NCBI GenBank assembly: GCA_964449275.1
Contig: CAYVAM010000071.1
Coordinates: 1 to 19,055 of the forward strand
Source: JAUVZF01 sp964449275
Lineage (GTDB): Bacteria; Planctomycetota; Phycisphaerae; FEN-1346
Length of the DNA stretch: 19,055 bases
Reading direction: 5' to 3'
In this document: positions 1 to 6,720 of the stretch, one piece after another
Layout: every line of letters begins with the position of its first letter
Numbering within the stretch: position 1 is the stretch's first letter
Notes under the pieces: model-generated
Seen by the model: only the letters and a program-made list of their open reading frames with translations
Told to the model about the DNA's origin: nothing
Databases searched by the model: none
Translations under genes and position numbers: made by a program

Positions 1-600
1 GTCGTAGAGGTAGACTTCGGTCGCGCCCGCGGCGCCTGTCTGGTAGACGACCGTGTTGCCCGAGATGTTGGGAAACAGGTTGCCGGACGAATTCAGGTCA
101 AGGTGGGCGACTTCCTCGGTGTCGAGGTTGCAGACGAACAGGTCGTACTGGTAGTTCCCGCTCGAACCGGTCCGCCCCTGCCAGACGACGTACGGGCCGG
201 AGATGCGCGGCATGTTGTTGTCGTAGTCACTGTCGGAGATCGGTGTGTGCACGACTCCGGGGCCGGCCGAGGCTCCGACCGGCCACGCGTAGATCTTGCC
301 GGGCTGAAACCCATACCAGACGACATGTGATCCTGATGCCCTCGGCTCATAGTCCTGCCAGACGTTGTCTGTGACCTGGGTGATGCCCCCCGCATCGATG
401 TCGTAAAACATGACTTCGGCGTCGTTGTCGCCTACGAATCCCTGCCACACGACGTATGAGTCCGATACGCGTGGCTCGGTGTCGTTGTACGTATTGTTCG
501 TGATGGTCGTGATCGTCCAGTCGGCTGCTTCCGCCGAACCCGCCACGGCCGCGCCCAACGCCACCACCGCACAAACCAAGACTGACACAATGCGTTTCAT
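1..600 (-). CDS. Secreted beta-propeller-like repeat protein (N-terminal 200 residues; runs off the window)
   Basis: The reading frame is open from an ATG at 598-600 (minus) to the window edge with no stop, so the 3' end is missing. The purine-rich AAAGGGG just upstream of the ATG is a good ribosome binding site. Residues 1-25 form a signal peptide (MKR, then a hydrophobic stretch ending in GSAEA), so the product is exported. The mature part repeats a module every 43-46 residues, with the signature P-R-x-S-x-x-x-V-V-W-x-G near residues 43, 86, 132 and, in weaker form, 178. Between signatures lie strand-like segments such as EVMFYDIDAGG. This pattern is typical of TolB-like/WD40-like beta-propellers, where each repeat is one blade; at least four blades are visible. 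Such proteins usually bind partners or polymers, and no catalytic residues are seen. The specific role is unknown. Confidence 0.8.
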   Translation of the reverse strand, partial: MKRIVSVLVCAVVALGAAVAGSAEAADWTITTITNNTYNDTEPRVSDSYVVWQGFVGDNDAEVMFYDIDAGGITQVTDNVWQDYEPRASGSHVVWYGFQPGKIYAWPVGASAGPGVVHTPISDSDYDNNMPRISGPYVVWQGRTGSSGNYQYDLFVCNLDTEEVAHLDLNSSGNLFPNISGNTVVYQTGAAGATEVYLYD

Positions 601-1103
601 TGGATTACCCCTTTCCGATGTTCCAATACCCAGTGAAGACGTCCCGGATGGCCGGCCCGCGGGCGCGCGGACCAAACCCCAAGCAGGCGCACACCGCATG
701 CGCCTGGCACCCGGCCGCTTGGCGTTTTCTCAGTGCAGATGCTGGCGACCACGTCCCCTCGCGCGGCCGCCGAAATGGTGACCTGCATTCCCCCGCAGAA
801 ACTCTTACGCAGAGCCGCCGGGGACCTCAATGACCATGTTATCCTCTCTCCCGGCCCGTGGCAAGACAATCCTTGAGCCCCGGGGCGCTCAATTCGGGAA
901 ACCGGCGAACGGTACCCATGCTTTCCCCTTGCATGGGGGACACGGCGATCGTGCGGATCGTGCTCGGCCTGGGAACCCGCGCCGTCGGCCGATTCGACGA
1001 CGATGACACGCGCGGTCGCCTTAACGCCCCCGAGGGGCGCCCCGAGACAAACCTCGAAGAGGGGGCGTACGCGACCTCACCAGTGAGGAGAGGCTGGAAT
1101 ACA
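601..1103. other. Gene-free stretch with several small perfect hairpins
   Basis: No convincing gene is seen; the open frames here lack ribosome binding sites and recognisable protein features. The stretch holds four short perfect inverted repeats. AGGCGCA/TGCGCCT (685-705) has a 7-base loop. CCCATGC/GCATGGG (915-937) has a 9-base loop. CGCCCC/GGGGCG (1025-1039) has a 3-base loop. CCTCAC/GTGAGG (1075-1088) is nearly loopless and lies 15 bases beyond the tRNA 3' end. The last two could help end tRNA transcription on the minus strand, but neither has a clear T-run. The stretch should also hold the promoter of the beta-propeller gene, which I could not identify. Confidence 0.5.
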
Positions 1104-1180
1104 TGGTACGCCCGGAGGGATTCGAACCCCCAACCCTCGGTTCCGTAGACCGATGCTCTATCCATTTGAGCTACGGGCGC
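1104..1180 (-). tRNA. tRNA-Arg (anticodon ACG)
   Basis: On the minus strand a full cloverleaf can be folded. The 7-bp acceptor stem is GCGCCCG/CGGGCGT with a G-U first pair. The D-arm is GCTC/GAGC. The anticodon stem TCGGT/ACCGA encloses the loop CTACGGA, which gives anticodon ACG. The T-arm contains the loop TTCGAAT. Discriminator A and an encoded CCA follow, for 77 bases in all. A34 is normally deaminated to inosine by TadA so that the tRNA reads CGU, CGC and CGA arginine codons. An inverted-repeat element lies only 13-21 bases upstream of the 5' end, where the promoter would be expected. Confidence 0.95.
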
Positions 1181-1193
1181 AAGTTGCTCTATG

Positions 1194-1361
1194 AAAAGAA
1201 CGTACGTGTTTAGCGTGTCATTCCGAGCGAGCGAAGCGAGTCGAGGAATCTCGCCGTTATCCGTGTCCGGACGACGAGATTTCTCCGCTCGCCTCGCCTT
1301 TGGCGAGGGCTCGGTCGAAATGACATCGCTTCGAGAGCACGCTAAACAGGTACAAAAGAAC
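1194..1361. mobile_element. Interspersed inverted-repeat element, copy 1, with 8-bp target-site duplication
   Basis: The element is 1202-1353 (152 bp). Its ends are GTACGTGTTTAGCGTG and the inverse of GTACCTGTTTAGCGTG, so the terminal repeats match in 15 of 16 positions. Inside, the left arm (TCATTCCGAGC to GAGGAATCTCG) and the right arm (CGAGATTTCTC to GGTCGAAATGA) are also inverted copies of each other around the 8-bp palindrome GTCCGGAC, so one strand can fold into a long hairpin. The sequence AAAAGAAC stands immediately outside both ends (1194-1201 and 1354-1361), as expected for a target-site duplication from transposition. There is no coding capacity. This fits a MITE-like element moved by a transposase encoded elsewhere. 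Two more copies are present in this window. Confidence 0.85.
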
Positions 1362-1601
1362 TTACGGCAGGGCCTCACAATACGGCGGACAACCGCGACG
1401 ACAACCGCCTGCCGGCCCATAAACTTGTACCCGCCTATGGCGGCGCGGTCAAGGCCTTTTGTAAAGGCCCTTCCACAAAGCACTTCCATCACACGATTCC
1501 GGCCGCAGACCCACGGTTTTCAGAACCGTTGCTCCCCCACGGTCGCAGGCGCCTCCCAACCGGCGTATCCGCGGGGCGCGACTGCACGTGAGAGGAGCAT
1601 C
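1362..1601. other. Gene-free stretch between the element and the metallopeptidase gene
   Basis: No gene is supported here. A small hairpin GGCCTTT/AAAGGCC lies at about 1454-1470 with a 3-base loop and no T-run. The segment 1513-1530 reads like the antisense of a tRNA-Ser anticodon arm (stem ACGGT/ACCGT), but no T-arm or acceptor stem can be built around it, so I do not call a tRNA. Confidence 0.4.
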
Positions 1602-1630
1602 TTGAACTTTCGTGCAGGCGGCGGTATGGT
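1602..1630 (+). promoter_or_regulatory. Probable sigma-70-type promoter of the metallopeptidase gene
   Basis: TTGAAC (1602-1607) and TATGGT (1625-1630) are separated by exactly 17 bases, and transcription would start near 1637, about 33 bases before the GTG start. The -35 box matches consensus in five of six positions and the -10 box in four of six. No experimental support. Confidence 0.45.
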
Positions 1631-1669
1631 TGGCGGTGGTGTGTCTATCCCTTGTCAGGAGAACGTGCC

Positions 1670-3160
1670 GTGATTGCAACTCGCCCTCTGTGCCTGATGG
1701 TTTGTCTGCTGGCCTCGCAGGCCGCGGCCGGGGATCGGCCTGCCGAGCAATCGGCCGAGCCGCTGATTACCGAAGACCGCTTTGAAATCCGCAACGTGGA
1801 AGGCTGGACCGTTTACATCAACCGCGACGTGCGCAAGCAGCATCCCGAGCAGTTGGCCAAAACGTTGGAGCATCTGCGGTGGGAACTCTACCAGGTCAAA
1901 CTGGCCGCTCCGGCTGCGGCGGTGAGCAACATGCAGGAAAACAACGCCGTCTGGATCGAATACAAGGAGCCGGTTGGCCTGTCTTATCATCCCGACCGGG
2001 GCTGGCTGCTCGGCCGCGGATACAAGATCCCAGGGGACCCGCAATCCATGATGTCGCTGAGCGCCAAAACGCACTTGGGAGACAGTTACCGCCATCCGTT
2101 TGTCGTGTTTCACGAGTTGTCGCACGGCTATGACTTTCATTTCATCGGCAAGGGCCGCACCTACGGCAACGATGAATGCCAGGCCAATTACCAGCGCATG
2201 ATGAAAGAGGGAAAGTATGAGAAGGTGAAGATATGGAACGGCCGGATCGGTTCTCATTACGGCCGCACCAACCGCATGGAATACTGGGCGGAAAGCACGG
2301 AAGCCTATTTTGCCGTCAATGATATTTATCCGTTCGTCCGGGCTGAACTGCGAGAACATGATCCGCAGATGGCCCGGTTCCTCGAACGCTATTGGGGCGT
2401 GAACCCGGAGCAAGTGGTGCAGTTGGAAAAAGACCTTGCGGCCTACCAGCAGCAGGTGCGGCAGGGGACCGGCCGCCCGGCGCGAGCCAGTGGTTCTGGG
2501 GCCACAACGAAACATACCCCCACCGACCGATACGACAAGCGCCACATCGGCGGCTGGACCGTTTATGTCAGCCCTCAATTGGTGAATCAGCCGGGGCTCG
2601 GCCGGGCCATGGTGACGCTCCTGACCTACAAGTTGCACATGATCGATCACTTCATTTCCGAGCAGGGCCGGAAGCAGTTGCACCAGGTGCCGATCTGGCT
2701 GGAAATCGGCCGGGCGGGGCCGTACATCCGGTATTGCGGCAGTCGCGGGCAATGGCGCAGCGAAGGATTGAATCCCGATAAGTTTCGGGCCGTGGAGATC
2801 CGCGATCCGCAGCGCATGATGAAATGGGCTCTGCTCCAACAATCCGACCTGTTGCACGAACTGGCCCTGGCCTACTACGACCGTCACGCCGCGAAGAAGG
2901 ATTCCGAACTGGGCAAGAAGATCCAGACCGCGTACCAACAGGCCAGGAAAGACGGCAAGTACAAATCGGTGCTGCGGTTCGACGGCCGGCGTGTGCCGCA
3001 TCCCGCCTTGGGCGGCGAGAAGGAATACTTTGCCGAGTTGATGGAGAGTTACTTCCTGGTCAATGATCACTACCCGTTCATCCGCTGCGAACTGAAGGAC
3101 CAGGACGCCGCGGGGTATGCGTTGATTGCCGACTTGTGGGAGGGGAACCCACGCCGGTGA
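1670..3160 (+). CDS. Secreted protein with tandem lethal-factor-like (M34/ATLF) metallopeptidase domains, second one degenerate
   Basis: The GTG at 1670 is preferred because AGGAG lies 8 bases upstream; it gives 496 residues with a signal peptide (about 1-20, ending SQAAAG). Two homologous domains follow, at about residues 36-260 and 285-495. Each opens with a GWTVY segment and closes with E-Y-(W/F)-A-E, a V-N-D-x-Y-P-F stretch and a W-(G/E)-x-N-P end. Domain 1 has HELSH (148-152) and YGRTNRME (Y197 to E204). This reproduces the spacing of anthrax lethal factor, in which two His and a Glu bind zinc and a Tyr assists catalysis. Domain 2 has H-E-L-A-L (396-400), so the second zinc His is lost and the Tyr position is Pro; it is probably inactive and may bind substrate. 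The substrate is unknown. The fold assignment rests on motif spacing only. Confidence 0.8.
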   Translation: MIATRPLCLMVCLLASQAAAGDRPAEQSAEPLITEDRFEIRNVEGWTVYINRDVRKQHPEQLAKTLEHLRWELYQVKLAAPAAAVSNMQENNAVWIEYKEPVGLSYHPDRGWLLGRGYKIPGDPQSMMSLSAKTHLGDSYRHPFVVFHELSHGYDFHFIGKGRTYGNDECQANYQRMMKEGKYEKVKIWNGRIGSHYGRTNRMEYWAESTEAYFAVNDIYPFVRAELREHDPQMARFLERYWGVNPEQVVQLEKDLAAYQQQVRQGTGRPARASGSGATTKHTPTDRYDKRHIGGWTVYVSPQLVNQPGLGRAMVTLLTYKLHMIDHFISEQGRKQLHQVPIWLEIGRAGPYIRYCGSRGQWRSEGLNPDKFRAVEIRDPQRMMKWALLQQSDLLHELALAYYDRHAAKKDSELGKKIQTAYQQARKDGKYKSVLRFDGRRVPHPALGGEKEYFAELMESYFLVNDHYPFIRCELKDQDAAGYALIADLWEGNPRR

Positions 3161-3196
3161 GCGAGTCGTTGGCGGAGCCGGCCTGCCCATCGCACC

Positions 3197-3290
3197 GCGG
3201 ATTCAACTCTGAAACGCAACAGGGGTGAGATTCATTCTCGCAGCACCTCGTGGGGTGTTCGGTAGCCCAGGCATTTCCTCGGGCGGGTGG
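3197..3290 (-). pseudogene. Remnant of an IS30-type insertion sequence (transposase C-terminus plus right end)
   Basis: Read on the minus strand, 3285 down to 3232 encodes RPRKCLGYRTPHEVLRE followed by a stop. This is the typical last segment of IS30-family transposases, which usually read (N-x-)RPRKxLGYxTPxEVxxx at this point. Just beyond the stop is TGTTGCGTTTCAGAGTTGAA (about 3203-3222), which resembles an insertion-sequence terminal repeat and ends near 3197. Upstream of RPRK the frame no longer reads as transposase, although N-S-P-P in the neighbouring frame hints at a frameshift. The body of the element and its other end are absent, so this is a scar and not a functional element. Confidence 0.65.
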
Positions 3291-3374
3291 GCTGTTGCGG
3301 CTGAACGTGCGTCCCGGACGCGTCGAACCCCGGGCTCTGACTCGCGAAGGGAAACACTATCCATCGGGGGCTGG

Positions 3375-3402
3375 TTGACACCCGCCCGACGCACCCTATA
3401 AT
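3375..3402 (+). promoter_or_regulatory. Near-consensus promoter for the prfB operon
   Basis: TTGACA (3375-3380), 16 bases, then TATAAT (3397-3402). Both boxes match the sigma-70 consensus perfectly; only the spacer is one base short. The start of transcription would be near 3409, about 40 bases before the prfB ATG. It is the strongest promoter-like sequence in the window and probably drives prfB, the lipoprotein gene and glyA. Confidence 0.75.
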
Positions 3403-3449
3403 CACCGTTCCGGCCGCCGCACGATGGCCGCAGGGGTGAGACTTGCGCG

Positions 3450-4566
3450 ATGGACAGCGAACTGAACGACAAGTTGGAGGCCCTCAGCGAGCGTCTTCAG
3501 GCGCTCCGGGACTCTCTTTGACGTCGCCGGTAAGCAAAAGGATCTGGCCCGTATCGAGAAGCGGATGGCGGCGCCGGGGTTCTGGGACAACCAGGAAACC
3601 GCCCAGCGAACGGTCCGGGAACTCAAGGGCCTCAAGGGGATCGTCGAACCGGCAACCGCCATCGAGCAGGTGCTCGAAGACGCGCGGGTGCTCTCGGAAC
3701 TGGCCGCAGAGGAAGGCGACGCGTCGGCCCTCGACGGCTTGGCGGACGACTTGGCAGAGGCCGGGAAACGCCTCGACGGGCTCGAGTTCCTCGCCCTCCT
3801 GTCCCGACCGGACGATCCGAAGAACTGTTATCTCGCGATCCACGCGGGCGCGGGCGGCACGGAATCGTGCGACTGGGCGTCGATGCTCCTTCGCATGTAC
3901 ATTCGTTACGCCGAGCGGCGCGGCTGGAAGATGGACATCGTGGACAGCGTCGAGGGCGAGGAGGCCGGCCTGCGGAGCGTGACGGTCCGCGTCACGGGCT
4001 CCTGCGCGTACGGGTACCTCTCGGCCGAGGTGGGCGTCCACCGTCTGGTGCGGATCAGCCCGTTCGATGCGGCGTCGCGGCGGCACACGTCGTTCGCCAG
4101 CGTGGACGTGCTGCCCGAGATCGAGGACGCCGCCGAGATAGAGGTCGACGAGAAGGACCTGCGGGTCGATTTTTTCCGCGCGGGCGGCGCGGGCGGCCAG
4201 CACGTCAACAAGACGAGTTCCGCCGTCCGGATCACGCACACCCCGACCGGCATCGTCGTCCAGTGCCAGAACGAGCGGTCGCAGCACCAGAACCGCCGCG
4301 TCGCCATGGAAATCCTGCTGGCGCGGCTGAAGCGCCTCGAAGAACAGGAGCGCGACAAGGAGATCGCGAAACTCTACGGACAGAAGGGCGAGATCGCCTG
4401 GGGCAACCAGATCCGATCCTACGTCCTCCAGCCGTACACCATGGTCAAGGACCACCGGACCCAGCGCGAGACGGGCAAGGTCCAGGACGTGCTCGACGGC
4501 GATCTGGAAGCGTTCATCGAGGCGGAACTGCACCGCCGCGCCACCGCCCGATCGGAGGCCACGTAG
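3450..4566 (+). CDS. prfB: Peptide chain release factor 2 (RF2), made by programmed +1 frameshifting
   Basis: RF2 recognises UGA and UAA in the ribosomal A site and triggers hydrolysis of peptidyl-tRNA. Translation starts at ATG 3450, with AGGGGTGAG about 9 bases upstream. The first frame reads 23 codons to CTT at 3516 and meets an in-frame TGA at 3519-3521. Shifting +1, so that reading resumes at 3520, continues without interruption to the TAG at 4566. The product is 371 residues, the normal length for RF2. The anticodon-like tripeptide SPF is at about residues 203-205, which distinguishes RF2 from RF1. The catalytic GGQ is at about 248-250, within GAGGQHVNKTSSAVR. The next gene starts at the base after the stop codon, so the two are almost certainly co-transcribed. 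Confidence 0.96.
3516..3522 (+). promoter_or_regulatory. prfB autoregulatory +1 frameshift site
   Basis: CTT TGA C is the classic slippery site. When RF2 is scarce the ribosome pauses at UGA, the tRNA-Leu slips from CUU to UUU, and full-length RF2 is made. The internal Shine-Dalgarno-like stimulator normally placed three bases upstream (AGGGGG in E. coli) is poor here: the equivalent position reads CGGGAC. The mechanism is known from many bacteria; its use here is inferred from the conserved site and frame. Confidence 0.93.
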
Positions 4567-5142
4567 ATGCGCGCGTCCCGGCCCGTGGCGATGCTGGCGT
4601 GCGCGGCCCTGGCCGCGGCGGCCGGCTGCACCGGCGAACCGCCGGAAGCGGCTCGCGGCCGGGACGTCGTGCGGCCTGCGCTCGGCTTTGCCATCGACGT
4701 GCCCGACGGTTGGACGTGGAACGACGTGGCGGGCGACGTGGTGCTCGAGATCGTTCGCCGGCCTCCCGCCGCGAGGGGCGAGGGTGGAGCGAGCGACGGC
4801 GGCTCGCGCCCGAGACGGTCGCGCCCCGTCGTCCACGTGGTCGTGGTGGACCGCGACGGTGCGACGCTCGACGGGTGGGCCGACAAGGCGATCGAAAGCA
4901 GCAAGGAACTCCAAGCGGACCTCGAAGTCGTCGGGCGCAGGGCCGCAACACTGGCCGACGGACGAGAGGCCCTGTCCCTGACGCTCAAGAGCGAACGGGG
5001 TCTTGACCCGCTCGTCCAGCAACTGCTTCTCACGGTGACCGAGGCGCGGGCCTACGCTCTTCTGGCCACCGCGCCCGAGAGCGACGTGGGTGCAGCCGAG
5101 CCGGCCTTCAAGGAATGCTTCGACTCGTTCATTGTATGGTAA
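4567..5142 (+). CDS. Putative lipoprotein of unknown function, DcrB/PsbP-like
   Basis: A 191-residue protein whose ATG directly abuts the prfB stop codon, which points to translational coupling. The N-terminus has two Arg residues, a hydrophobic stretch and AAAGC with Cys21, a plausible though not ideal lipobox, so it is probably anchored in a membrane. The mature part starts with GFAIDVPDGWTW (about residues 38-50) and ends with FKECFDSF. That is the layout of small DcrB/PsbP-like domains found on many bacterial lipoproteins. A low-complexity, Arg/Gly-rich insertion lies at about residues 65-85. No catalytic motif is visible. The neighbours prfB and glyA are housekeeping genes and do not reveal a role. 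The family assignment is tentative. Confidence 0.75.
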   Translation: MRASRPVAMLACAALAAAAGCTGEPPEAARGRDVVRPALGFAIDVPDGWTWNDVAGDVVLEIVRRPPAARGEGGASDGGSRPRRSRPVVHVVVVDRDGATLDGWADKAIESSKELQADLEVVGRRAATLADGREALSLTLKSERGLDPLVQQLLLTVTEARAYALLATAPESDVGAAEPAFKECFDSFIVW

Positions 5143-5223
5143 GCCGCGCGCAGGTCGAGCGGCGTGGCATGAGACTCAAGCGGCCCCAGGAACCGCCGGA
5201 CGACGGCAACAGAAAAGGAACGG

Positions 5224-6465
5224 ATGAACTTCGACGCCCTGAAGCAGGATGACCCTCGGCTGGCCGATCTGCTCGCCTCCGAGCGGCAGCGCCGGCAGGA
5301 AACCCTTGACCTCATCGCCAGCGAGAACCTCTGCCCGAAGAGCGTCCGCGAGGCGGTCGGCAGCATCCTGACCGACAAGTACGCCGAGGGGTACCCCGGC
5401 GACCGCTGGTACGGCGGATGCAGCGTCATCGACGCGGTGGAGCAACTTGCGATCGACCGCGGGAAACAACTGTTCGGCTGCGACCACATCAACGTCCAGC
5501 CGCACAGCGGCAGCCAGGCCAACATGGCCGCCTACTTCGCGGTGCTCGAACCCGGCGCGACGATCCTCTCGATGGACCTCGCACACGGCGGACACCTGAC
5601 GCACGGGAAGAAGGCGAACTTCAGCGGACGCCTCTTTCACATCGCGCATTACGGCGTGAGCGCCGAAACGGAGCAGATAGACTACGACACTGTGGCCGAA
5701 CAGGCCCGGAAGGTGAAGCCCGCGCTGATCATCGGCGGCGCGAGTTCGTACCCGCGGTGGATCGAGGCGGCGCGGTTGGCCCAGATTGCAGGGGACGTCG
5801 GTGCGCGGCTGATGATCGACATGGCCCACTTCGCGGGGCTCGTGGCGGGCGGGGTGCATCCCGATCCGGTGCCCGTGTCGGACTTCGTGACGGGGACCAC
5901 CCACAAGACCCTGCGCGGTCCGCGCGGCGGGTTCGTCATCTGCAAACAGGAGTACGCCGAGGTGATCGACCACACGGTCTTCCCGGGCCTTCAGGGCGGG
6001 CCGCTCATGCACGTCATCGCCGGCAAGGCCGCTGCGTTCGCTCTGGCAATGACCGATGACTTCAAGGCTTACCAGGCCCGGATCGTTGCCAATGCCCGGG
6101 CCATGGCCGACGAGATGGTGTCGCTGGGGTACCGGCTCGTTTCGGGCGGGACGGACACGCACCTGTTTCTGGTGGACCTGACGCCGCTCGGCCTGACGGG
6201 CGGGCAGGCGCAGCAGTGGCTCGGCGCGGCGGGGATCGTCCTGAACAAGAACGTGATTCCGTTCGACAAGCGGCCGCCGACCGATCCGTCCGGCATCCGC
6301 ATCGGTACGCCGTCGATGACGACGCGCGGCGTCGGCGAAGACGGGGTGCGGCAGGTGGCGCGGTGGACCGATCAGGTGCTGAAGGCCGAGGACCCGGCGG
6401 CAGCGGCCGAGAGGCTGCGGAGCGACGTGCTCGAGTTCTGCCGCTCGCACCCGATACCGGATTGA
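5224..6465 (+). CDS. glyA: Serine hydroxymethyltransferase
   Basis: This PLP enzyme interconverts serine and tetrahydrofolate with glycine and 5,10-methylene-tetrahydrofolate in the cytoplasm, and is the main source of one-carbon units. The protein is 413 residues, the usual bacterial length. Visible hallmarks are the N-terminal LIASEN, YAEGYPGDRWYGGC, the cofactor-pocket segment HSGSQANMAAY, DMAHFAGLVAGG, and the PLP-binding lysine K228 in TTHKTLRGPRGG. FPGLQGGPLMH and RIGTPSMTTRG follow in the expected order. AAAGGA lies about 5 bases upstream of the ATG. A gap of 81 bases separates it from the lipoprotein gene and no promoter is evident there, so it probably belongs to the prfB transcript. 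A fossil purine-salvage gene lies directly downstream. Confidence 0.98.
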   Translation: MNFDALKQDDPRLADLLASERQRRQETLDLIASENLCPKSVREAVGSILTDKYAEGYPGDRWYGGCSVIDAVEQLAIDRGKQLFGCDHINVQPHSGSQANMAAYFAVLEPGATILSMDLAHGGHLTHGKKANFSGRLFHIAHYGVSAETEQIDYDTVAEQARKVKPALIIGGASSYPRWIEAARLAQIAGDVGARLMIDMAHFAGLVAGGVHPDPVPVSDFVTGTTHKTLRGPRGGFVICKQEYAEVIDHTVFPGLQGGPLMHVIAGKAAAFALAMTDDFKAYQARIVANARAMADEMVSLGYRLVSGGTDTHLFLVDLTPLGLTGGQAQQWLGAAGIVLNKNVIPFDKRPPTDPSGIRIGTPSMTTRGVGEDGVRQVARWTDQVLKAEDPAAAAERLRSDVLEFCRSHPIPD

Positions 6466-6500
6466 GGCATTTTGGGCGCGCTCACCTACAGGTCGCGGCT

Positions 6501-6528
6501 AAAAGCGCCCTTGCAAAAGCGCCCTTGC
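6501..6528. repeat. 14-bp perfect tandem duplication at the edge of the hpt remnant
   Basis: AAAAGCGCCCTTGC occurs twice back to back (6501-6514 and 6515-6528). The hpt-like reading begins immediately after the second copy. Short tandem duplications like this can mark a deletion or slippage junction, so it may be the point where the upstream part of hpt was lost. Confidence 0.8.
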
Positions 6529-6635
6529 AGCGTAAGGCCCGCAACATCGAGGACCGATTCGTCATCGGTTACGGCCTGGATCACAACGGTCTGTACCGCA
6601 ATTTGCCGTACCTCGCGGCGCTGCGGCAGGCCTGA
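6529..6635 (+). pseudogene. hpt: 3'-terminal fossil of a hypoxanthine phosphoribosyltransferase gene
   Basis: From about 6534 to the TGA at 6633-6635 the frame encodes NIEDRFVIGYGLDHNGLYRN and then LPYLAALRQA. This matches the C-terminal end of hypoxanthine(-guanine) phosphoribosyltransferases, which read D-(R/K)-F-V-(V/I)-GYGLD-x-x-x-x-YRNLPY at exactly this position, a few residues before the stop. The intact enzyme has about 180 residues with an upstream PRPP-binding loop. None of that is present, because the preceding sequence belongs to glyA and a 14-bp tandem duplication. The piece has no start codon or ribosome binding site. It keeps its frame and stop codon, so the loss may be fairly recent or the fragment may have arrived by recombination. 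An assembly join is the main alternative. Confidence 0.75.
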
Positions 6636-6720
6636 GAATTCCTGTCAAGTGCCCCCCACCCAGAGCCGATAAAACCTATTGCGAGTATCGTTGCCGGGCA
6701 CTTCGCCGGGGAGGCAAGCC

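Noticed and set aside
839..1492. 217-residue open frame on the minus strand across the tRNA and element copy 1
   Set aside because: It translates through the tRNA and the inverted-repeat element. The peptide LACSRSDVISTEPS, also produced from copy 2, is an artefact of the repeat and not a protein family.
1490..1580. Possible second tRNA (Ser- or Sec-like anticodon arm)
   Set aside because: The stem ACGGT/ACCGT and a TGA or TCA triplet are present, but position 33 is not T on the minus strand, no TTCGA-type T-loop exists on either strand, and no acceptor stem can be formed.
3565..4566. RF2 starting at the ATG at 3565
   Set aside because: This would delete the N-terminal part of RF2. The upstream 23 codons, the CTT TGA C site and the good ribosome binding site at 3432-3440 show the frameshifted full-length form.
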